Shown here in pieces: positions 7,736 to 18,700 of a stretch of 64,000 nt of DNA. Each line of letters begins with the position of its first letter. Within the stretch, counting starts at the first letter, position 1. The position numbers and the translations under genes are program-made. The stretch comes from Nocardia fusca NBRC 14340 (GTDB lineage: Bacteria; Actinomycetota; Actinomycetes; Mycobacteriales; Mycobacteriaceae). The stretch spans positions 372,001 through 436,000 of the forward strand of contig NZ_BDCU01000018.1 of the NCBI RefSeq assembly GCF_001618425.1. The letters run 5' to 3'. The notes under the pieces were generated by a model, which saw nothing but the letters and a program-made list of their open reading frames with translations, was not told the origin of the DNA and did no database searches.

Positions 7736-9568
7736 ATGGTTTCGCATGGGTACGCGGGTGATTTCGCGGCCCTGTTGTTCGGTGATCGGCGCACCGATGC
7801 GCAGGACTACAACAGGGTTTTCGGCGGGTCCGACTTCGACCAGGATTGGTGGGAGGCCACGAAGGCCCCTGGGAAGCGGGCCTACGAGCGGTACCTGCGG
7901 CTGTTGCCCCAGCTCTCGGCCACCGACACTATCTCTGATATTCGCCGCCTCGTCGCCCTGCACGAGCGGGCCACGGTCGTCGACCCGCACCTCGGTGCGT
8001 TGCTGACCGTCCAGGTCAATCTCGTTCTTGGCACCCTGTTGGAGCAGCAGGCGCCTGGCGAGGAGGTCAAAGCCTGTCTCGAGGACCTGCTGGCCGGTCG
8101 CGCTGTGGGCGCCTACGTGCTGACCGAGTCCGGCCATGGCAGTGACCTGCCGAACTTGGAGCTCACGGCCACCTACGATCCTTCCGATGGCGGCGGATTC
8201 GTCATCCATACGCCGACCGATGCGGCAGTGAACTACATGCCGACCACCGCGCCGCCGCCTGTTCCCGGGATTTCGCGATTCGGGATCGTATTCGCCCGCC
8301 TCGTCATCGATGGTGAGGGCCGCGGCAATTATCCCTTCCTCGTACGGCTGGTGGACGCAGACGGAACGGTCCGCCCGGGTATCACGATCCGTCGTCTGCC
8401 CGACAAGACCCTGGGCATGGACAACTCGATCACCCGTTTCGATCATGTGCGGGTGCCGAAGGACTGCCTGCTGTCGCACACCGGGACCCGTATCGACGAG
8501 AACGGACAGCTGGTCGAACCGATCCCCGCGGACAATCAAGTGTGGCGTGCGATCAGCCGGGTGCGTGTGGGCCGGCTGGCGATCTCCGCGATGTCGGCAG
8601 CAGTCTCTCAGGGCGCGCTGTCCATCGCCCTTCAGCACGCCGAACAACGCGACATCGCCAGCCTGGACCACGATGCCCCGCGGCTTCCGCTCTTGGAGGT
8701 CCCCGCGCACCGAGACCGGCTCATCGATGCCGTGGCAGACACCTATGTCGCGACCACGGCAGTGGAGATCGCACTCTCCGCCTTCGTCGCGGCCGCCGAG
8801 TCCGGCGCAGACGAGCAGGCGCCAGAGCTGACCGACCTGGTGTCGCTGACCAAGTACCTCACCACCTCGACGGCTCTGAAAGTCACCAGCGAAGTGCGGG
8901 ACCGGATGGGCGCCCAGGGGGTGTTCGACCACAACCTGGTGGTGGTGTACCGCGCGCTGCGTGATGCTGCGGCGACAGCGGAAGGCGACTCCTACGTCAT
9001 TGCGCTGCAGGCCGCGTATCGATATCTGAGGACCTCGGTCAGCGAGTGGACCCCCGGATCGTGGGACGAAGTGCTGTGCGATGTCGACACCCCGAAGAAC
9101 TGGATCGCCTGGCTGGATGCACGGGCGCGGTTCCTGCAGCACCGGATGGTGGAGGCCTACGCCAGCGCTGGAGGGTCTCGGCAGGCGCGGTGGGACAAGA
9201 CCTATGACCTGGCTCTGGCTGCGGCCGAGGCGCGGACCGTGCACCGGGCCGTCGAAGCTCTCGCCGAGCGTGCGCGGCAACTACCGGCCGAGCCGCAGGA
9301 AGTGATATCGCAGATAATCACCCTGTTCGCCATCGGCCAGTACGGGGCCCATGGAACCGATTTGCTCCCGGACGGACCGGCGCCGAAGACGGTGAAGCCG
9401 CTGGTGGAGCTGCGTCAACAGCTTCACGATTCCCTTGCCGTACATCTGCCGGATCTGGTGGGTGCGTTCGAGCTGCCGTCGGAGCTGTTGCGCACAGCCT
9501 TCAGTGGGGACTTCGTAGCGCAGCACGCTGGCGCCTTGGCCGAAGTCGCCGATCCGACTACCTCATAG
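7736..9568 (+). CDS. Acyl-CoA oxidase-like flavoprotein (paralogue 2)
   Basis: A 610-residue acyl-CoA oxidase-type protein. TESGHGSDLPNLELTATYDP near residue 130 is the canonical oxidase substrate/flavin segment, LGMDNSITRFDHVRVPKDCLLS near 225 matches the oxidase beta-domain, and TAEGDSYVIALQAA near 415 carries the probable catalytic Glu416. The C-terminal helical half is as long as in its paralogue. AGATAGGAGGCG immediately precedes the ATG, echoing the first copy. It closely matches textbook acyl-CoA oxidase motifs, whereas paralogue 1 is more diverged, so the two may act on different acyl chains. It ends in a strong terminator shared with the convergent P450 gene. Confidence 0.85.
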   Translation: MVSHGYAGDFAALLFGDRRTDAQDYNRVFGGSDFDQDWWEATKAPGKRAYERYLRLLPQLSATDTISDIRRLVALHERATVVDPHLGALLTVQVNLVLGTLLEQQAPGEEVKACLEDLLAGRAVGAYVLTESGHGSDLPNLELTATYDPSDGGGFVIHTPTDAAVNYMPTTAPPPVPGISRFGIVFARLVIDGEGRGNYPFLVRLVDADGTVRPGITIRRLPDKTLGMDNSITRFDHVRVPKDCLLSHTGTRIDENGQLVEPIPADNQVWRAISRVRVGRLAISAMSAAVSQGALSIALQHAEQRDIASLDHDAPRLPLLEVPAHRDRLIDAVADTYVATTAVEIALSAFVAAAESGADEQAPELTDLVSLTKYLTTSTALKVTSEVRDRMGAQGVFDHNLVVVYRALRDAAATAEGDSYVIALQAAYRYLRTSVSEWTPGSWDEVLCDVDTPKNWIAWLDARARFLQHRMVEAYASAGGSRQARWDKTYDLALAAAEARTVHRAVEALAERARQLPAEPQEVISQIITLFAIGQYGAHGTDLLPDGPAPKTVKPLVELRQQLHDSLAVHLPDLVGAFELPSELLRTAFSGDFVAQHAGALAEVADPTTS

Positions 9569-9578
9569 GCCTCGCACC

Positions 9579-9619
9579 GTCGGCTTCGGGTTACGCCCTC
9601 GGCGTAACCCGAAGCCGAC
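9579..9619. terminator. Perfect 19-bp hairpin between convergent genes
   Basis: Arms 9579-9597 and 9601-9619 with a CTC loop, between the oxidase stop at 9568 and the P450 stop at 9627. TGGTTTT follows on the plus strand. It should act in both directions. Confidence 0.8.
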
Positions 9620-9626
9620 CTGGTTT

Positions 9627-10886
9627 TCAGAATCGGCCGGCCGGTGAAGGGACAGGGGCGAAAGGCCGGACGGGTTCGAACACGACGGGCAGCTCGGCCA
9701 ATGAGCGATGGAAGGGCCCCGGCCGGTAGTCCAGGTCATCGGCGGGGCGAGCCAGCCGGACATCTGGCAGCTTGTCGAGCAGCTGATCAATCGCGTTCTT
9801 CGCGACCTCGAATGCGACCTGCTGAGCTGGGCAGGCGTGAGGGCCGGTGCCCCATGCCAGATGCGACCGATTGTCGGTGAATTCGCCGGCGATCGCCGGG
9901 TCGTTATTACACGCCGACAAGCTGGTCACGACTGGCTGATGTGCGGGCAACCAGACCCCATCGACGAGGATCGGCTGCGGCGGATAGGTGATGAGGAAGT
10001 TCGCCAGCGGCGGGTCTTTGAACAGCAGCTCGTTGAGCGCGTCAGACGTCGTCAGCGCGCTGTTCCCGTGGAAGCGGTCGTCCCTCATTATCAGCAACAG
10101 GGTATTGCCGATCAGGTTCGCCAACGGTTCGATCCCCGCACCGTAGATAGTGACCAGCTGATGCACGAGCTCCTCGGGGCTCAGGTCGGCCTCATGGCGA
10201 ATCAGCCTGCTGGTGACGTCGTCGCCGGGCTCCTCCTGCTTCAGCATGACCAGATCCGACAGCGCGCTGACGAACATCGCGTTGCCTGTGCCGCTCGGAT
10301 CGCCCTCGAACATGAGCGCCATACCCTGCTTGACGCGATCACCGATGTCCGCGGGGCAACCGACCATTCGGTTGAGATAGGCAAAGGTGACAGGAACCGC
10401 GTACTGATTGACCAGGTCAGCGTATCCGAGTTCACAGAATTCGTTGACTGCCCAGAGAGCGATGGTCTCGATCTCTTCGTGCAAGTTGTACAGGTTGATT
10501 CTGTCGATGCTGTACACGCTGGCGTCGCGGTAGCGCCGGTGTTCTGCGCCTGCGCTACGAAGAGCATTCGGGCGATACTGCATCATCGACTTCACCGGGC
10601 ACGAATCCGGGATGTCCCTCTCCCAGACTCGCGGATCAGCCGGGAAATGAGCGGCATCGTTGCCGATATCCACTGCGATGCGGTAGCCGATCACCAGCGT
10701 GGCCGGTACCCCCGGCGACACTTCCACCGACGCCAAGGAAGGGTGTACGCGACGCATTTCCCTATAGGCCTCGTGCGGGTCGTTGGCGAAAGCCTCCTCC
10801 CACATCGGGAACCGTGGGTCATACGGTGACGGTTGCGGGGCTGCGTGCCGGGATTGCCGGTAGGGTGGTTCGAAAGGCGTGGTCAA
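9627..10886 (-). CDS. Cytochrome P450, CYP157-like, lacking the ExxR arginine
   Basis: The heme-thiolate loop WGTGPHACPAQ (Cys352 counted from 10886) identifies a P450. Two hallmarks are altered. The K-helix ExxR reads ELLF (Glu about 285), and the I-helix reads YGAGIEPLANL, with Pro where the oxygen-activating Thr normally sits. The same oddities, together with phrases such as PPLANF and LPAHQPVV, are familiar from the CYP157-like group of actinomycete P450s, some of which sit in conservon operons. The first in-frame start is a GTG at 10967, but the TTG at 10886 has GGGAG 7 nt upstream and gives a normal 419-residue length. It shares the strand of the NRPS but is cut off from it by about 1 kb of transposon debris, so a tailoring role is uncertain. 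No redox partner is nearby. Confidence 0.85.
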   Translation of the reverse strand: MTTPFEPPYRQSRHAAPQPSPYDPRFPMWEEAFANDPHEAYREMRRVHPSLASVEVSPGVPATLVIGYRIAVDIGNDAAHFPADPRVWERDIPDSCPVKSMMQYRPNALRSAGAEHRRYRDASVYSIDRINLYNLHEEIETIALWAVNEFCELGYADLVNQYAVPVTFAYLNRMVGCPADIGDRVKQGMALMFEGDPSGTGNAMFVSALSDLVMLKQEEPGDDVTSRLIRHEADLSPEELVHQLVTIYGAGIEPLANLIGNTLLLIMRDDRFHGNSALTTSDALNELLFKDPPLANFLITYPPQPILVDGVWLPAHQPVVTSLSACNNDPAIAGEFTDNRSHLAWGTGPHACPAQQVAFEVAKNAIDQLLDKLPDVRLARPADDLDYRPGPFHRSLAELPVVFEPVRPFAPVPSPAGRF

Positions 10887-10986
10887 TGGGTAACTCCCAA
10901 ATGCGTAACAGGAATACGAACATGCTGATGTTGTCGGGGAACCGACTGCGCTGGCCGGGAGCAACACAGGGACACGTCAGCAAACG

Positions 10987-11005
10987 GTATGGACCATATC
11001 CATAC
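10987..11005. promoter_or_regulatory. Operator-like palindrome upstream of the P450 gene
   Basis: GTATGG (10987-10992), ACCATAT, CCATAC (11000-11005): a perfect 6-bp inverted repeat about 100 nt before the P450 start. It suits a dimeric regulator. The stretch 10887-11440 has no gene. Confidence 0.35.
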
Positions 11006-11440
11006 ATCTGCGCGACTAGAGTGCGGCAGGAGCGCGCTCCTGAATCCGTGGCCAGGGCCGCAGTTCACTTCGGAAACCGAGAAGATCCCGATGGCGTGAC
11101 GACGCCTACATTCATACGCTGTGAGATCAGCGTTGACGCCGAGCCTGGTCGGCTTCTCACGCCGAGGCATTCGCACATATCAGGTTCCACGTCGGCTGAT
11201 CATACTCACTGTCATCGTCCTCGGCAGCGGCGGCGCTCGACAACCGGAATTGTTAATTCTCCTTGTAGCCCAACCGGTTCCGGCTCACGGCGGGCCTTGG
11301 AGCAACATTCCGCATCACTCTGCGGCAGCGGACAGAGCATGGTCGACGGCGCGGGGCCATGCGGCTGATCAAACCAGGCAACTCGGCCGCGCGCCGAGCA
11401 GTTCGCTTTTCCGAGCCTTGGTCTGGCACTTTGACTTACC

Positions 11441-11483
11441 GGGGTTCCGGAGCACCGCCGAAGAATCAACGGATATGGCGTAG
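11441..11483 (+). repeat. Tn3-family terminal inverted repeat, degraded copy
   Basis: Begins GGGGTTCC, contains GCCGAAGAATC and ends GGATATGGCGTAG. Its ends and core match the repeat at 11567-11611 and the one on the other strand at 63656-63700, with small internal indels. The GGGG outer end and A-rich core are typical of Tn3-family ends. Confidence 0.5.
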
Positions 11484-11566
11484 CGCCCAGCTGGCGCTGT
11501 GGTCAGTGGTTACTGATGTAGATGCCGCGTTGTTTGCGGGTCGGATCACCGCGGGCGGCCCAATAG

Positions 11567-11611
11567 GGGGTTCCTGTAGCAATCGCCGAATTTCGGGCGG
11601 ATATGGCATAG
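11567..11611 (+). repeat. Tn3-family terminal inverted repeat
   Basis: A 45-bp element starting GGGGTTCC and ending CGGGCGGATATGGCATAG. By eye it matches the minus-strand element at 63656-63700 at about 38 of 45 positions. The outer end points left, and the recombinase remnant starts 13 bp inside, the arrangement of Tn3-family elements that carry a TnpI-type recombinase. Confidence 0.65.
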
Positions 11612-11623
11612 CCGCTGGTCAGG

Positions 11624-11848
11624 TCACCGGCGGCGATCTGCTCCGGGACCGATGAGACTTGTGAGGTCGCGCATCGCCTGGGGCGACGGCTTGAAGTAGC
11701 GGCGCAGGTTCTCCGCGTTCCGGTGTCGGGACTTGGCCATCAGCTCCAGCAGGCTGGCGCCGGCCTCGCCAAGATGAGTGAGGCCGGAGTGCCGGAGCCC
11801 GTGTAGGTCCCACCCGGTGCCGGGGCCATCGATGGCGGGGCGGACCCC
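11624..11848 (-). pseudogene. C-terminal remnant of a tyrosine recombinase
   Basis: A 74-codon open stretch ending at a TGA encodes [18 protein letters not shown] followed by [17 protein letters not shown]: the HxxR box, the second His/Arg region and the catalytic Tyr of a phage/TnpI-type integrase. Everything upstream, including the first catalytic Arg and the DNA-binding domain, is missing, and an in-frame TAA lies at 11849. The remnant sits 13 bp inside a Tn3-type terminal repeat and 29 bp from the NRPS stop codon, so an element once inserted immediately downstream of the NRPS gene. Confidence 0.75.
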
Positions 11849-11877
11849 TTACGTAACGGTCGGTATTTTCTAGGCGG

Positions 11878-14800
11878 TCACCGGCCGAGCCGTTCGTCGA
11901 GGATCCGGGCGATCTCCTCGACCGCTGCCGGATCGGTCATGGCCAGGTGGGCCGCATCGATATCGATATTCGAGATCTGCCCGCCGACGACCGGCGCCCA
12001 CCCCGCCCAGCCGGCGGCGTCGGGACGGCGGTCCACCGTCGCCGTGAAATACAGCAGGTCGGCGTCGAGAAGCTGTGGCCGCCAGATACTCGCTGCCCGC
12101 ATGGACTGGTTATAGGCGTCGGTCATCCGCTGGATCATGTCGGCATCGACCGGGAAACCTTCGCCGAGGTGCCGCCTGATGAGGTCGGCCGCCTCCTGCG
12201 GGGTCGCGTCCTGGTCCACGAAATCTATGCCCAGGACCGGGCCGAGGTTGCTGATCAATTCGCCGGCGGTGACCGTGACGACCTCCGCGGGATCGATGTG
12301 GGCGGCTTCGGCGTCCAGCAGGGCCAGCAGCGCAACCTGCTCCCCCGCCGCCCGCATCTCGACGGCGATCGCGTGCGCTATCTGACCGCCCAGCGACCAG
12401 CCGAGCAGATTGTAGGGCCCGTGCGGCTGGACCGTCCGGATCTCGGCGAAGTACCGGCGGGCGGTTTCCTCGATTGTGGCCGGCCCGGGCAGTTCGCCGC
12501 CGATCTGGGGTGCCTGGATGCCGTAGATCGGCCGGCCGGGCGCCAGGTACTCGGCGAACGGGCGGTAGCTCCAGGCCAGGCCCGAGGCGGGATGGACACA
12601 GAACAGCGGTGGCCGGTCGCCGTCGGCCCGGATCGGCAACAGGACGTCGAAACCGAAGGTGGCGGCCGCGTCGGTCTGTGTGTGGCCGGAGCGCATCCCC
12701 GATTCGATACGTTTGGCCAGACCGGCCGGGCTCGGATCGGACAGGATCCAGCTGACCGGAACGTCGTAGTCGAGTTCCTTCTTCAGCTCGCTGACCACCT
12801 GCACCGACCGTAGCGAGTTACCGCCGAGGGCGTAGAAATCGTCGTCCGCCCCGACACGGTCCACGCCGAGGACCTGCCCGTAGGCGCGGACCACTTCGCT
12901 TTCCAGCCAGGACGCCGGTTCCCGGTATTCACCGACCGCGAACTCCGGTTCGGGCAGGCGCGCGCGGTCGAGTTTGCCCGAGGCCGTGTAGGGCACGGCG
13001 TCGAGCACCATGACGGTGCCGGGCACCATGTAGCCGGGCAGTTCGGTGGCGGCGTGGGCGAGGACCGCGGCGGTGTCGAGGGTGGCGCCGTTCGTGGGGA
13101 CGAGGTAGGCGACGAGCTGGTCCCCGGCCGCGGCGGTGTGCACCGCCACGATCGCGCGGGCGACGCTGTCGTGTTCGGCCAGTACTGCCTCGATCTCGCC
13201 GAGTTCGATACGCAGGCCGCGCAGTTTCACCTGGGAGTCGGTGCGGCCGAGGTATTCCAGTTCTCCGTTGGGGAGGCGGCGCGCCAGGTCCCCGGTGCGG
13301 TAGAGCCGTTCGCCCGGAGTGAAGGGGTCGGCGACGAACCGCTCCGCGGTGAGCCCGGGACGATCTTGGTAGCCGCGGGCGATCTGGTCACCGGCCAGGT
13401 ACAGATCCCCCGCGACTCCGGGCGGTTCGGGTTGCAGCCGGCTGTCCAGGACGTAGGCGCGGACGTTCCAGACCGGTGTGCCCATGGGTACGTTGCCGTG
13501 GTCGGTGTCGGTGACCAGGTGTTCGGTGGCGTGCAGGGTGAATTCGGTGGGCCCGTACACGTTGTGTAGTTCGGTGTCGGGCAGCACCCGGCGGGCGGCG
13601 GATACGACGTCCTGGCCGAATGCCTCACCACCCACGAGCAGCGCCCGCAGCGAGGTCAGTGATCGGGCGGGGGCCGTGTCGGCGAACGCCGCCAGCATGG
13701 AGGGCACGAAGGAGGTGAGGGTGACCCGGTGGGCGGCGATGGTGTCGGCGAGGTAGGCCGGATCGGTGTGCCCGTACGGTTGCGCGATGATCATTCGCGC
13801 CCCGGCCATCAGGGTGGCGAACAGTTCCCACACCGAGACGTCGAAGGTGGCGGGGGTCTTCTGCAGCACCACATCCTCCGGTTTCAGGGAGTGGGCTCCG
13901 ATGATCCAGTGCAGTTGGTTGAGCACCGCGCGGTGCGATACGGCTACGCCTTTGGGTCGCCCGGTGGAGCCGGAGGTGAACAGAACGTAGGCGATGTTCT
14001 CCGGTCGCAGCGGCGTGCGGCGTTCGCGGTCGGTGACGGGCCCGTCGTCGAAGCCGGAGAGGTCGAGCCCGTCGAGGGTGGACAGTACGACGACGGGGTT
14101 CGCGGTGGCCAGCATGTAGTCGATACGTTCGGCCGGGTGGTCCGGGTCGATCGGGACGTATCCGCCGCCGGCCGCGTGCACCGCGTGCATCGCGGTGACC
14201 TGATCCAGCGAGCGCGGCATCCGCAGCGCTACCAGCGTGTCGGGGCCGACGCCACGCGTGATCAAGAGCCGGGCGAGGCGGTTGACGCGGGACGCGAACT
14301 GCGCGTAGGTGAGTGTCTCGTCCGCCGTGGTGACCGCGGGCAGGTCGGCGTGTCGGCGCACCGAGGCGGTGAACGCGGAGGCGAGTGTTTCGTCCCTTCT
14401 GAGGTGGTAGGCGGTGGTGTTGCACCAGATCAGTTCGGCGTCGCGTTCGGTGGGGTCGAGCAGGTCTACGTCGTGGACGGGCTGGGTGGGATCGGTGGCC
14501 ATCGCGTCGAGTAGCCGCAGCAGGCGGTCGACGATGCCGGTGGCGGTCGCTTTGTCGAACAGGTCGGTGGCATAGGTGAGTCCGCCGCTGATACCGGTCG
14601 GTGCGCCGGAGGCATCGTAGGTGTCGGAGACGGTGACCTGCAGATCGAACAAAGAGGTTCCGGTGTCGGCTTCGACGGCCGAGACCGACAGTCCCGGTAG
14701 TTCGAAGTCGGTGGTGGTGAGGTTCTGGAAGGCCAGCATCACCTGGAACAGTGGGTGGTGTGCGGGGGTGCGCACCGGGTTGAGTTCCTGGACGAGCCGT

Positions 14801-15798
14801 TCGAAGGGTACGTCGGCGTGCCCGAATGCGGCCAGGTCGGTGCCGCGTACGTGTTCGAGCAGTTGGGTGAACGACATTCCCGCGGTGAGCCGGGTGCGCA
14901 GGACGAGGGTGTTGACGAACATGCCGACGAGGTCGTCGAGTTCGGGTTCGCCGCGGCCCGCGTACGGGGTGCCGATCGCGATGTCGTCGGTATGTGCGAG
15001 CCGGGCCAGGGTGGCGGCCAGGGCGGCGTGGAAGACCATGAACAGAGTGGTGTTGTGGGCCCGGGCGACTCGCTCCAGTTTCGCGTGGAGTTCGGCGTCG
15101 AGTTCGATCGGCATGCTGGCGCCCGCGTAGGACGGGGCGGGCGGACGCGGCCGGTCGGTGGGTAGTTCCAGAAGGGCGGGCAGGTCGGCGAGCTGCCCGG
15201 TCCAGTAGTCGATCTGGGCGCGCAGCAGCGAATCGGTGTCGTGCTCGGTGCCCAGTACGGTGTGCTGCCAGATCGCGTAGTCGGCGTACTGCACGGCCAG
15301 CGGCGGCCAGGCGGGGGGCTCCTGGTGCAGGCGGGCCGAGTAGGCGGCCATCATGTCACGGGCGAGCGGGCCCAGTGATGATCCGTCGCCGGAGATGTGG
15401 TGCAGTACCACGGCCAGGATCCACTCGTCGTGGTCGAGTTCGTACAGCCGTACCCGGAACGGGACCTCGGTGGTGAGGTCGAACACCGTGGAGACGAAGG
15501 TGGAGAGCCGGTCCACCAGTTCGGATCGGTCGACGGCGGCGACGGCCATGGGTGGTACAGCGTCGGCGGCGGGCAGTACGACCTGCGCGGGTTCGCCGTC
15601 GTGGTGCGGGTAGACGGTCCGCAGTACTTCGTGGCGGGTCATGACGTCGTCGACGGCGGCGTGCAGGGCGTCGATGTCGAGTTGTCCGGTGAGCCGGATG
15701 ACAATCGGGATGCTGTAGGCGGCGGAGTCGGGTTCGAACCGGTTCAGGAACCACATCCGCTGCTGTGCGTAGGACAGCGGGACGTGGTCGGGGCGGGG
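11878..15798 (-). other. NRPS module 5: C-A-T-TE
   Basis: Residues about 4756-6061. C5 is nearly identical in its opening to C4 (VPLSYAQQRMWFLNRF; HHISGDG near 4888). Pocket residues D-V-W-S-L-G-V-L-H resemble Ser/Thr-type codes, tentatively. T5 has GGNSL. The type I thioesterase (about 5805-6061) has GWSLGG and a C-terminal AHLAMTD His segment, so it could hydrolyse or cyclise the peptide. Confidence 0.7.
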
Positions 15799-18700
15799 TT
15801 GGGCGGTGAGCGCGATACGGCCGGTGTCGGCGTGCGATTCGGCGCGGGCGGCGAGTTTCGCGACGGTGGGTGCTTCGAAGATCATCGCGACGGGCACGGA
15901 CGCGTCGAGCGCGGCGCCGATGCGGGCGGCGACGCGGGTGGCGATCAGGCTGTTGCCGCCCAGTTCGAAGAAGTCGTCGTCGGCGCCGACGGGGCCGTCG
16001 GTGCCGAGTACTTCGGCGTACACCCCGGCCACGATCTCTTCGACCGGTGAGGACGGTGCCCGGAACTGCCTGGCCTGCAGGACCGGCGCCGGCAGGGCTT
16101 TGCGGTCGAGTTTCCCGTTCGGTGACAGCGGTATCGTGTCGAGCACCATCACCGCGGCGGGCACCATGTAGGACGGTAGCGCCGCGGCGGCCGCGGTGAC
16201 GAGTTCTTCGCTGGAGATATCCGCGCCCGGTGCGGGCACCACATACGACACCAGCAGGACGGGTCCCACGCCGTCGCGGCGTGGCACGGTGACCGCGAAC
16301 GATACGTCCTCGCGTGCGCTGAGGACGGCGTCGATTTCGCCGAGTTCCACCCGGAAGCCGCGGACCTTGATCTGGAAGTCGTTGCGGCCGACGAATTCGA
16401 GGTCGTGGTCGGCGTTCCAGCGTACGACGTCGCCGGTGCGGTACATGCGTTGCCCGGGTTCGCCGTAGGGGCAGGCGACGAACCGGGCGGCGCTGGTGGC
16501 GGTCCTGTTCAGGTAGCCGCGGGCCAGGCCGGGGCCGGCCAGGTACAGCTCCGCGGGTACTCCGACCGGTACCGGTTGCAGCCGGGAGTCCAGGACGAGG
16601 GCGCGCATACCCGCGCGGGGGGCGCCGATCCGGACCCGGTCGCCGGGGAGCATGTGGGGGGCGGCGGTGGCCACGACCGAGGTTTCGGTCGGCCCGTACA
16701 GTACCCGGAATTCGCGGGTGCCGGCGCGGTCGGTGCCGGCCCACCGGTTCACCAGATCCGAGGGCACTTCCTCACCGCCGGACATGACGACCTGCAGGTC
16801 GTCGAGGCCGGCGGGGTCGACGGAGGCCAGCGCGACGGGTGTCACGAAGGCGTGGGTGACGTGCTGGGTGCGCAGCAGGTCGGCGAGTTCGCTGCCGCCG
16901 TACATTCCGGCCGGGGCCAGGACGAGGGTGGAGGCGCCGCCGGTCGCGAGCATGATCTCCAGCAGGGAGGCGTCGAAGGACGGGGAGGCGAAATGCAGTA
17001 TGCGGGAGGTGTGGCCGGTGCGGTGGGCGGTGTGCTGAGCGGCGAGGAAGTCGGCGATGGCGCGGTGCTCGACGGCGACGCCCTTGGGTACACCGGTGGA
17101 GCCGGAGGTGAAGATGATGTAGGCGGTGTCGGTGGCGCGCAGCGGTGCGCGCCGGTCGTCGTCGGTGACGGGGTCGCCGGACAGGGTGTCGATCCGCGCG
17201 GCGACGGTGTCGTCGTCGAGAACGAGCCAGTTCACGGAGTCGGGGAGTTCGGGGCGCGCCGCCGCGACCGTGACGCCGAGTGCGGCGCCGGAGTCGGACA
17301 CCATCTGTTCGATGCGGCTCGCCGGGTAGCGGGGGTCGACGGGCACATAGGTGGCGCCGGATTTCACGACCGCCCACCAGGTGATCACCGAGGTCACGGA
17401 CCGGGTGGCGGCGACGAGTACCGGGTTCTCCGGTCCGGCGCCGTGCCGGACGAGTGCGCGGGCCAGCCGGTTCGATCGGATGTCGAGTTCGCGGTAGGTG
17501 AGTGCGGTGTCGCCGGCGACGAGGGCCAGACCGTCGCCGTTGTCGCGGACGGCGGTGGCGAACGCGTCCGGGAGCAGGGCGGGCGCGCCTTCGAGGCGCG
17601 GTCCGACACGGGAGACGAGCGTGGTGTGTTCGTCGGTGTCCAGCCAGTCGATATCGCCGACCGGTGTCGCCGGATCGTCGGCGACGGCTTCCAGGACCCG
17701 GACCAGTCGCTGCGCGAACCCGGCGACGGTCGATTCGTCGAACAGGTCGCGGGCGAACACCAGCATGCCGGAGATGCCCTGCGCCGCGCCGCCTCTGCCG
17801 TAGTTGTCGGAGACGACGAGTTGCAGGTCGAACTGGCACATGCCGGTGTCGACGTCGGCGCGGGACACGGTGACATCGGGCAGCACCACATCGACCGACG
17901 ACAGGTTCTGGAACGCCAGCGCGACCTGGAACAGTGGATGCCGGTCGGCGGAGCGTTCCGGTTTCAGTTCTTCCACGACCCGTTCGAACGGTACGTCGGC
18001 GTGTTCGAAGGCCTGCAGGTCGGTTTCTTTCGTGCGCGTCAGCAGGTCGGCGAAGGGCTCGCCGGGGTGGATCGGGGTGCGCAGGACCAGGGTGTTGACG
18101 AACATGCCGACGAGGTCGTCGAGTCCGGGTTCGCCGCGGCCGGCGACGGGTGTGCCGATGACCACGTCGTCGCTGCCGCTCAGGCGGCCCAGTACGGCCG
18201 CCAGGGCGGCGTGCATGACCATGAACAGGGAGGTGCCGCGGGAGCGGGCCAGTTCGCTCAGTTTGCTGTGCAGGTCGGCGCCGATATCGAGCGGGACGCG
18301 GCCACCGGCCATGGACGCGACGGCGGGGCGGGGGCGGTCGGCCGGGAGGTCTAGCCGGTCGGGCGCGCCGGCCAGTGTGGTGCGCCAGTACTCCAGTTGC
18401 GCCGACATGAGCGAGGCGGGGTCCTGCGCGGAGCCCAGGGTCCGGCGCTGCCACAGTGCGAAGTCGGCGTACTGCACCGGCAGGGGTTCCCACAGCGGCG
18501 GGTGCCCGGCGGTGCGGGCGGCGTAGGCGCGCATGACGTCGCGGGCCAGCGGGCCCATGGACTGGCCGTCGCCGGCGATATGGTGCACCACCAGGACCAG
18601 CAGGTATTCGGTGGTGTGACCGTCGGTGTCGAGGGCGAACAGTTCGACGCGCAACGGCACCTGCACGGTGACGTCGAAGCCGCGGCTCATGAATTCGCTG

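Noticed and set aside
11849..11860. GTAACGGTCGGTAT near the NRPS 3' end as a second copy of the 2038 TetR-type site
   Set aside because: Only a half-site matches and it lies downstream of genes; chance similarity is likely.
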